Both the position numbers and the translations under genes were made by a program. A model generated the notes under the pieces. The model searched no databases and had not been told where the DNA came from. It saw only the letters and a program-made list of their open reading frames with translations. From the NCBI GenBank assembly GCA_017620915.1, contig JAFZSK010000087.1, positions 1 through 48,346 of the forward strand: a DNA stretch of 48,346 nt, given 5' to 3'. This stretch comes from Clostridia bacterium. GTDB taxonomy: Bacteria > Bacillota > Clostridia > UBA1212 > UBA1255. The first letter of the stretch is position 1. Each line of letters opens with the position of its first letter. Below, one piece after another: positions 42,697 through 48,346 of the stretch.

Positions 42697-45600
42697 TCAG
42701 TTATGATGCTTATTCCTGATAATAATGATCGCTGCTGCGGCCCCGCACAATGCCAGCACGATCCCGCCGATGAGCCACGGCAGTATGCGGGCGAACTTCG
42801 TGTTGCCGCTGTTGTCGCAGTCTATTGTTTCGCCGGGGTCAACACTCAGATATTCTTTCCGTACATATTCGTGCGGAAGTTCGTTTGTGTAGAGCCAGCT
42901 GTATTTCGGCAGATCGCCGCCGGACAGCTTCGCGGACTCCATTGTCCACTTGCGCTGCGAAAACACCGTGCGGCCGTCCCGTGTGTAGAACGCCTGCACC
43001 AGCAGTTCTTTGCCTTCGCCGCAATATTTTTTGTATGCGGGAACAGACAGTTCGAACAGCTCGGTGGCAGTGCCGGGATCGTCCGGGGAGAAGGCCGCGA
43101 CGCTCATTGTCCGCCGCTCCGCCCATAGCACCGTGCCGTCCGAAGCGCGGATCACCAGAGTGACGGGGAGGTCGTTGACCGGTGCGCCGGTGTCGTTGAC
43201 CAGCGTGACCGGAACGGAAATAACATCGCCGGGCGTGCGCGCTTCGGTGTATGTATCGACAACGATGCCCAGCGGCGCGTTGGTATTCTCCATCAGATAT
43301 TTGAAATACGGATGCAGCGAAAGCGTGCGGGCGCTGGAAACAGCCGGCTCCAGCACGTCGGAGGTGACGCCCAGCGCCGCGGAGTTGGACGAGCCCAGGC
43401 CGCAGAAAAACAGCAGCCCGGTGTACGCCCGGCCGGCGCGGAACGCCTCTAACTGCGCGGACATCAGGTCGCAATAATATGTGATCCGCTCCGCATCGGT
43501 TAGATTCGGCTGCGCCTGGGCCCAGATGGCCGCGGTGCCGCTCATCGGCTTGCCTTCGCGGTTGATCCAGTACTCGCCGTGTTCGTTCAGAATAAACGCG
43601 TGGCCGATATATTTATCCGCCTTCCAGCCTATATCCGCCGTGGTGACGATCGGGCGGTTTTTCGTCATGTCTTCAATGCCGGAAATGCCGCCGGTGCCGA
43701 GGATGTACGGGTGGCATTCGATGGGGTCGTTGTCATCTACCGGCGGACGCCAGCCGTTGTCCCAGGGGCGATGCTGGAGGTCGTACTCGCGGCCCAGCTT
43801 GATGATGCGGTCGGGGAGGTCGTAGGTAGCCTCGTTCTGCGCATCGAATACGATCAGGGAAGGGTGGCTGCCCCGGTCGTCGATCCAGCGTTTGATCTCC
43901 GGCGTGATGGTCTTAATGGTGTCATCGCCGGCGTTGCCCCAGATCGGATACTCGTCGAAGATCATCATTCCGACCTCGTCGGCAATATCAAACCACTTGC
44001 TGTTGGCGTGGCCCAGATGCGTGCGGAAACAGGTCCAGTTGATGCTGCGGTACTCCGCGTACAATTTGCGGATCCAGGCTTCATCCCACGGCGTAGTGCC
44101 GCACAGCGCGTCGTCGAAATACCGCTCGATAGCCACATTCGTGCCGAACAGGAACCGCCGCTCGCCGTTGAGCAGCGCCATGCCGGTGCCGGCTTCGAAC
44201 TCGAAGGTGCGCATGCCGAACCGCACGGAGTATGTGTCGCCGGAAGTTTCAACTTCCAGCCGGTACAGGTACGGATTTTCCGGAGTCCAGCATTTGTCCT
44301 TCGACCAGTCCGACAGCGTGATGGCCCCGGTGGTGAGTTCGGCGGTATCGTTCGCGGCGATGGTTATGCCGGCGGTGAAGAGCTCGCCGACTTTGCGCTC
44401 TGCCGTGTCCGGGCTGCCGTCGATGAACCGGCCGAGCTCGTACACGGTGAGCTTCATGTCGGTGACAATATCCTGATCCTTCCGGTTGAGCAGCCGGATC
44501 TTCGCGGTCACAGCGCCGCGGTCAATATCCGCCGCGGTCTGCACGGCGTCAACTTCCGCTCCGCCGTTGAAGATCAACTCCACCGAGTCGGTGATCCCCG
44601 GCTCGTCGTCGCTGGATTCGCCGTCGTACAGCACGTGCGCAGGCGTGTCCGGATTGTTGAACTGATTCGAGAATGACCCCAGCATGATCACGATCCGGTT
44701 CTCGCCTTTGTGCAGGAATCCGGTTATATCTGTCACCGAAGACGAATAGTTGTATTCATAGCTGCCGGCAAACGCGCCGTTGACGTATATATACCGCCCG
44801 TACATTGCGCTGCCGATGCGCAGCAGCACCTGGCCGGAAGGCTCTTCTTCCAGCACGACCCGGCGCATCAGCCACATTTTGGAGTTGCTGTAGCTGCCCA
44901 GCGAATACGCCGCGTCGCCCCACAGCCCCGGCACCGGCACCGCGTCCGCGAAGAACAGTTCCGGCACGGTCGCGGGTACTTCCCACTGCGAGTACTGTTC
45001 GCCGCACGCGTCCCAGATCCCGTCCAGCGGCACCGTGAGCCGCGCGCTGCCCGCAGGCAGATCGCTAACTGTGACCGTGCTGCTTTCCGGCGCGTACGCG
45101 GGGGTGAAGCAGGCGATGCGCAGTTCGCCGCCGGTGGACGTAAACGTCAAGGTTTCGCCGTCTTTAAAGTCTCCCAGCCGGATCCCCGCTTCGGAATACG
45201 AGCGGCGGGGCGTAGCGGGAAGCGCGAATTCGGTGGAATTGCCGCCTGCGGCAGTGACAGAGAGAGTAGCGCCATTGTCCGCGGAATACGTGATGCTGAG
45301 CACATTGAATTGTCCGTTGCCGGCGACTTTTGCGGTGAACGACTGCCCTTCGGTGAGCCGCACGCTGGAGCCGTACGGGGCCATGACGTCCGGTTCAGCG
45401 CTAACCGAAAAACTGTCCGCGCTCACCGTGCCTTTCGGCGGTTCCTGTCCGCCCGCGGCACTTTCCTGCGTGAAATACAAGTAATCCAGATTCACGTCCA
45501 CGGCGGGCCTGACCATGATATCCGAACCTTCCGGGATGTACACGATAGGGGAGACGGCAATATACGACGACTTCATATCCCACGAATTCGACGTGGAAAA

Positions 45601-45996
45601 GTCGATCACGCACAGCGGAATGAATTCTTCCGCATCGGGGTAGCGGATCGTGACCTGCATCGTGGCGGTGTTGTAAGTGGCGTAGGCAATGTGAATGACG
45701 TTGGCCTCCGGCGTATTCTCAAACAGAAAGTTTTTGCCGCCGGTGGAACCCGCCACCGCGCCGCCCGAAGCGTCTTTATCGCTGACCTGCGTATTTGTGA
45801 TCTTCTTTTTGCCGGTGGCGTCGTAGCACTTTGCTTTTTCACACTCGTACCGGTTTTCCGGGCCAAGGCCCAGCCCGGAACTCTCCGCGCGGGCGGTCGA
45901 ATTTGTATTTTGGGGCAACACGGACAACGCCATCACTCCTCCCAACACTATCACGGCGGCAATGACGGCAACTCTGCCGGCAAAAGATCTTTTCAT
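42697..45996 (-). CDS. Membrane-anchored glycoside hydrolase family 2 protein
   Basis: 1099 residues. A signal peptide is followed by two beta-rich regions resembling carbohydrate-binding modules (about 45-180 and 190-310). Then come the GH2 sugar-binding jelly roll (GIWDACGEQYSQWEVPATVPELFF, about 328-460), an Ig-like domain and the TIM barrel (GMALLNGERRFLFGTNV, TCFRTHLGHANSKWFDIADEVGMMIFDEYP). The acid/base Glu is in FDAQNEATYD and the likely nucleophile in ILNEHGEYW. A C-terminal helix and RNKHHN tail anchor it. It should cleave beta-linked galactosyl, glucuronyl or mannosyl residues outside the cell; specificity cannot be read. AGGAG precedes the ATG. It follows the phosphohexomutase gene by 15 bases. 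Confidence 0.88.
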   Translation of the reverse strand: MKRSFAGRVAVIAAVIVLGGVMALSVLPQNTNSTARAESSGLGLGPENRYECEKAKCYDATGKKKITNTQVSDKDASGGAVAGSTGGKNFLFENTPEANVIHIAYATYNTATMQVTIRYPDAEEFIPLCVIDFSTSNSWDMKSSYIAVSPIVYIPEGSDIMVRPAVDVNLDYLYFTQESAAGGQEPPKGTVSADSFSVSAEPDVMAPYGSSVRLTEGQSFTAKVAGNGQFNVLSITYSADNGATLSVTAAGGNSTEFALPATPRRSYSEAGIRLGDFKDGETLTFTSTGGELRIACFTPAYAPESSTVTVSDLPAGSARLTVPLDGIWDACGEQYSQWEVPATVPELFFADAVPVPGLWGDAAYSLGSYSNSKMWLMRRVVLEEEPSGQVLLRIGSAMYGRYIYVNGAFAGSYEYNYSSSVTDITGFLHKGENRIVIMLGSFSNQFNNPDTPAHVLYDGESSDDEPGITDSVELIFNGGAEVDAVQTAADIDRGAVTAKIRLLNRKDQDIVTDMKLTVYELGRFIDGSPDTAERKVGELFTAGITIAANDTAELTTGAITLSDWSKDKCWTPENPYLYRLEVETSGDTYSVRFGMRTFEFEAGTGMALLNGERRFLFGTNVAIERYFDDALCGTTPWDEAWIRKLYAEYRSINWTCFRTHLGHANSKWFDIADEVGMMIFDEYPIWGNAGDDTIKTITPEIKRWIDDRGSHPSLIVFDAQNEATYDLPDRIIKLGREYDLQHRPWDNGWRPPVDDNDPIECHPYILGTGGISGIEDMTKNRPIVTTADIGWKADKYIGHAFILNEHGEYWINREGKPMSGTAAIWAQAQPNLTDAERITYYCDLMSAQLEAFRAGRAYTGLLFFCGLGSSNSAALGVTSDVLEPAVSSARTLSLHPYFKYLMENTNAPLGIVVDTYTEARTPGDVISVPVTLVNDTGAPVNDLPVTLVIRASDGTVLWAERRTMSVAAFSPDDPGTATELFELSVPAYKKYCGEGKELLVQAFYTRDGRTVFSQRKWTMESAKLSGGDLPKYSWLYTNELPHEYVRKEYLSVDPGETIDCDNSGNTKFARILPWLIGGIVLALCGAAAAIIIIRNKHHN

Positions 45997-46011
45997 TTTA
46001 ATGCTCCTGTG

Positions 46012-47538
46012 TCAACCGGCGAATCCCGCGATGGAACTGCTGTCCAGCTTCTCGAACTGCTTGAAGAACGGCACAAGTTTTCCGGCGATGGCCAGGTTGC
46101 CGCCTGCTACGTCGGACTCGATGTTCAGCGGCAGCAGCGGGTCGTGGAGCGAGAGCCGGAGCAGGAACCAGCCGCGCTCGTCGGCGTTCTCGCAGCGGAC
46201 GCGGAGGCCTTCGTAATTGACCGCTTCCGGCGCCCAGCCGGCCTGCGTTTTGACGTATTCGCCCAGCGCGTCGATCACGCCTTGACCGTAGGTCTTGAAA
46301 TCGTTGTCCGCGATGTTCAGCCGGAATTCAATGGCTTCCGCGGGCTCTTCCAGCCGGTCGATCAGTTCGTCGATATGACGGCCGTCCCTGCGCATCAGCG
46401 CCAGCTGGATCAGCAGTTTCGCGATCAGGTACGCGCCGTCGTCCAGGAAGTAGTTCTCCTTCAGCGCGCCGTGTCCGGACGTCTCGATGGCCACCGGCGT
46501 GTAGATGCCTTCGTTGTTGAGGCGGATGGCTTCGTTGATGACGTTTTTGTAGCCTCTCTTGAAGCGGTGATGTACGCCGCCCAGATCCTGTTCTATGAAC
46601 TTTTTGAGGCCGGAGGAGGTGATGGACTCGGTAACGATCGTTGCTCCCGGATGTTCGGCGATGGCAATGGCGGCGATCATGGCGATGATGCGGTTGCGGT
46701 TGATCTCCTTGCCGTGGCGGTCAACGGCCCCCGCCCGGTCCACGTCGGTGTCGAATATAATGCCGAAGTCCGCGTGGTTGTCCAGCACCGCCTTCTGAAT
46801 CGAATCCATGGCGGTCTTGTCCTCGGGGTTCGGAATGTGGTTGGGGAACGTGCCGTCGGGCTCCAGGAACTGGCTGCCCGTGGTGTCTGCGCCCAGCGGT
46901 TTCAGTACTTTTTCGGCGTAGAAGCCGCCGGCGCCGTTGCCCGCGTCTACGATGATGCGGGTGCCTTCAAGAGGCTTCAGCGTGCCGGTAGCCTTACGGA
47001 TCTTGCTGACCAGTCCGGCCGCGTATATCGTGATGAAATCGATCTTTATCTCGCTGCCTTCCGCGCCGGGCGTGGCCGGATGCAGACCGTCTTCGATCTC
47101 GTCCGCCAGTTCCAGCACCGCGGTGATGTCCGCTTTCTCAAGGCCGCCTTCTGGCGTGAAGAACTTGAGGCCGTTGCGATTGAAAGGCAGGTGGCTCGCG
47201 GTGAGCATCACCGAGCCGTCGTAGCGGTAGCCGTCTGTCACGGTGGTCATGAACATGGCGGGCGTCGAAGCGAGACCGCAGTTGACAACATTCACGCCCC
47301 GCGCTTTCATAGCCTTGACCACGCTTTCCGCCAGCGCCGGACCGGATATCCGCGAGTCTCTGCCGACGGCAATGGTCAACTGCTCTTTCCCGCTCTTTTT
47401 GCGCAGCCACAGTACGAATGCGGCGGCGATCATGCCCGCGGCCTCCGCCGTCAGATTAACGCTCTGTCCTTCGATACCTTCCAGCGCTACGCCGCGCACG
47501 TCGCTGCCGTTCTGCAGCTTTTTCCACTTGTCTTTCAT
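46012..47538 (-). CDS. Phosphoglucomutase/phosphomannomutase family enzyme
   Basis: 508 residues with the four-domain alpha-D-phosphohexomutase layout. The entry motif is NGSDVRGVA, the catalytic serine is Ser115 in TASHLPFNRNG, the metal loop is DTDVDRAGAVDR (canonical DGDADR, so slightly varied) and the sugar-binding loop is ETSGHGAL. It interconverts hexose 1- and 6-phosphates for sugar nucleotide or glycogen synthesis. AGGGGG precedes the ATG. It is the first gene of a two-gene unit with the GH2 hydrolase, so sugar released outside may be funnelled through it, an inference. Glucose or mannose preference is not predictable. Confidence 0.92.
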   Translation of the reverse strand: MKDKWKKLQNGSDVRGVALEGIEGQSVNLTAEAAGMIAAAFVLWLRKKSGKEQLTIAVGRDSRISGPALAESVVKAMKARGVNVVNCGLASTPAMFMTTVTDGYRYDGSVMLTASHLPFNRNGLKFFTPEGGLEKADITAVLELADEIEDGLHPATPGAEGSEIKIDFITIYAAGLVSKIRKATGTLKPLEGTRIIVDAGNGAGGFYAEKVLKPLGADTTGSQFLEPDGTFPNHIPNPEDKTAMDSIQKAVLDNHADFGIIFDTDVDRAGAVDRHGKEINRNRIIAMIAAIAIAEHPGATIVTESITSSGLKKFIEQDLGGVHHRFKRGYKNVINEAIRLNNEGIYTPVAIETSGHGALKENYFLDDGAYLIAKLLIQLALMRRDGRHIDELIDRLEEPAEAIEFRLNIADNDFKTYGQGVIDALGEYVKTQAGWAPEAVNYEGLRVRCENADERGWFLLRLSLHDPLLPLNIESDVAGGNLAIAGKLVPFFKQFEKLDSSSIAGFAG

Positions 47539-47579
47539 TGAAAATATCCCCCTGTTTGATCAGTCTGGTGTTCAGGGAG

Positions 47580-47608
47580 ATTATACGCCCGGAAGGGGTA
47601 AAGGGCAA
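47580..47608 (-). promoter_or_regulatory. Promoter of the phosphohexomutase-GH2 unit
   Basis: On the minus strand TTGCCC (47608-47603), 17-base spacer, TATAAT (47585-47580), about 40 bases before the ATG. The -35 box is a unit of the heptamer array. Confidence 0.65.
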
Positions 47609-47630
47609 GGGGGAAATGGCAAAGGGCAAG
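47596..47630 (-). repeat. Intergenic heptamer array 7 (TTTGCCA type)
   Basis: Read on the minus strand: CTTGCCC, TTTGCCA, TTTCCCC, CTTGCCC, TTTACCC. It is the same unit family as array 3 and again supplies a -35 box. Its outer end touches the left arm of the inverted repeat at 47,631. Confidence 0.8.
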
Positions 47631-47653
47631 CGGGCTCTACTCCCGATTTCGTA
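47631..47653. repeat. Left arm of 23-bp inverted repeat
   Basis: CGGGCTCTACTCCCG plus 8 further bases. It is the reverse complement of 48146-48168 with one mismatch; the outer 15 bases are perfect. The two arms bound a 538-bp block. No target-site duplication is apparent. Confidence 0.85.
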
Positions 47654-47702
47654 ACGCTGTCAGGCCGCGCGACCGGCAGCGCCCGGTCGTTTAACATGCG
47701 GA

Positions 47703-47740
47703 TTAGGACAAAAATGAATTTTTCATGTTCTCTTATACTA
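47703..47740. repeat. 38-bp element A
   Basis: Starts TTAGGACAAA and ends TTATACTA, with an internal ATGAA/TTCAT palindrome. It is followed by a 15-base linker ending GGGCGCCTTCT. Confidence 0.7.
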
Positions 47741-47787
47741 CGCTGGGCGCCTTCTAAGGCAATTTGCATACCTAATTGTATTGCCTC

Positions 47788-47825
47788 TTAGGATAAAACT
47801 ATAATTATATAATCATTTGATACCA
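47788..47825. repeat. 38-bp element B
   Basis: Starts TTAGGATAAA and ends TGATACCA; its centre contains ATTATATAAT. It begins exactly 85 bases after element A and is followed by a linker with the same GGGCGCCTTCT word. Confidence 0.72.
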
Positions 47826-47872
47826 GATCGGGCGCCTTCTCGCGTTTGCCAGCTCTATCGAATCTTGAGCGA

Positions 47873-47910
47873 TTAGGATAAAATAGCTTTGGATTTAATT
47901 TCATATACCA
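47873..47910. repeat. 38-bp element C
   Basis: Starts TTAGGATAAA and ends ATATACCA. It begins 85 bases after element B. Confidence 0.72.
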
Positions 47911-47925
47911 AGAGCGTTCAAAAAG

Positions 47926-47963
47926 ATAGGATTAATTTAATCTAGAACTATTTTTTTATACCA
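47926..47963. repeat. 38-bp element D
   Basis: Starts ATAGGATTAA and ends TTATACCA. It begins 53 bases after element C, which is 85 less the 32-base variable part. Confidence 0.65.
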
Positions 47964-48010
47964 TTATTTCAATTTCGCGTTTTTGAAAATGAGCGAGAGC
48001 AAAGAAAAAC

Positions 48011-48048
48011 TGGTATAAAACTAAGCGAGTTCAGATCGATTATACTAA
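48011..48048. repeat. 38-bp element E (opposite orientation)
   Basis: On the minus strand it starts TTAGTATAAT and ends TTATACCA. It begins 85 bases after element D; the 47-base spacer contains TGAAAATGAGCGAG, also found at 17,319. Confidence 0.65.
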
Positions 48049-48082
48049 ATATGGCTAAAAAAATGAAAAGGAAGCGGCCACA

Positions 48083-48178
48083 ATGAAAAAGGCGAGCGTA
48101 CAGGTAAAACGGATGAGCGCTGCCGGTCACGCAGACAAGGATTTCTACGAAAACGGGAGTAGAGCCCGAACCGGGTGA
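48083..48178 (+). CDS. 31-codon open frame truncated at the inverted repeat
   Basis: ATG at 48083 behind AAAAGGA encodes a basic peptide (MKKASVQVKRMSAAGHADKD and 11 more residues) and stops at TGA 48176. The right arm of the inverted repeat lies within its last codons. It may be the remaining 5' end of a gene cut by the repeat, or a chance frame. Not recognised. Confidence 0.25.
   Translation: MKKASVQVKRMSAAGHADKDFYENGSRARTG
48146..48168. repeat. Right arm of 23-bp inverted repeat
   Basis: Reverse complement of the arm at 47631-47653 with one mismatch, ending in CGGGAGTAGAGCCCG. Confidence 0.85.
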
Positions 48179-48346
48179 TGACGCCGCATTTCTGAGGGAA
48201 CGAAATTGGAGTTGTATTGCCGGCTTAAGTCTGCTACAATAATTAACGCTAGAAATAATAAATCAATATGGAATCAACGCGGATTTTTTGCGTCTATATA
48301 TGTGAGAGCGGGTCATGAATTGAGATCGACCGGAACGGGAGGAAAA

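Larger units (their letters stand above)
47539..48346. other. 808-bp gap with heptamer array, inverted repeat and spaced palindromic elements
   Basis: No substantial gene is present. From left to right it holds the phosphohexomutase promoter, a heptamer array, the left arm of a 23-bp inverted repeat, five 38-bp elements, a 31-codon open frame, the right arm, and then about 180 bases without clear signals. It ends with GGGAGGAAAA at 48,337-48,346, which looks like the ribosome-binding site of a gene starting beyond the window. The interior is much more AT-rich than the genes. Confidence 0.7.

Noticed and set aside
44710-47541. Long antisense open frames opposite the GH2/phosphohexomutase genes, opposite secA (35,356-38,208) and opposite dgt-prfA (12,274-14,214)
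   Set aside because: They lack ribosome-binding sites and recognisable domains, are rich in Arg, His and Val, and mirror well-supported genes on the other strand. Such frames are expected in GC-rich coding DNA.
48011-48048. Element E as a promoter for the short open frame
   Set aside because: TATACT could be a -10, but no -35-like hexamer lies 16-18 bases upstream, and the sequence is better explained as a member of the 38-bp series.

Overview
The window looks like chromosomal DNA of a GC-rich, single-membrane Bacillota, most likely an uncultured member of the Clostridia. The support is DnaD plus a DnaC/DnaI-type helicase loader, a CpsB/C/D tyrosine-phosphoregulation trio, a class B sortase, a zinc-tailed SecA, secG next to rnr, and a prfB with the classical CTT-TGA-C frameshift. 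Family and genus cannot be named from the sequence. The coding part is ordinary housekeeping and envelope DNA. The unusual material lies in two AT-rich gaps (16,994-17,749 and 47,539-48,346) and in short tandem arrays between genes.

Layout. 1-4,533: a sodium:solute symporter (cut by the window edge) followed after 3 bases by a surface 5'-nucleotidase fused to a TMEM164/YwaF-type membrane domain. 4,564-7,745, minus strand: a three-gene unit of two paralogous anchored surface proteins and an MscS channel, with promoter and terminator. 7,760-16,294, plus strand: secG, rnr, prfB, a TIM-barrel isomerase, dgt, prfA, tsaC and upp. 16,331-19,858: an orphan minus-strand gene, a gap full of nested palindromes, and an anchored GH99/WbsX-like protein. 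19,899-25,032: CpsC-CpsD-CpsB, a leucine-rich-repeat membrane protein and sortase B. 25,050-31,676: dnaD, dnaC, rho (with a long disordered N-terminus), trkA and trkH. 31,717-40,931: two membrane proteins, a YfbR-type nucleotidase, secA, a TPR-like membrane protein, an AT-rich YcxB-like gene and a divergent PRPP synthetase. 40,928-42,638, minus strand: an XRE/sigma-region-4 fusion regulator and a probable membrane anti-sigma partner. 42,656-47,608, minus strand: phosphohexomutase and an anchored GH2 hydrolase. 47,631-48,346: an inverted-repeat-bounded AT-rich block with regularly spaced 38-bp palindromic elements.

How the parts work together: prfB, prfA and tsaC serve translation; secG and secA serve secretion; dgt, yfbR, upp, prs and the surface 5'-nucleotidase serve nucleotide turnover and salvage. 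Four large surface proteins share a C-terminal helix plus basic tail rather than an LPXTG signal. Eleven promoters are legible; six share an extended -10 with TGTG or GTG just before the hexamer. Seven intergenic spacers carry period-7 or period-8 arrays lying directly after a stop codon or against the next promoter or ribosome-binding site, and several supply the -35 box or Shine-Dalgarno. With the two palindrome clusters, these arrays are the most likely undescribed elements here.
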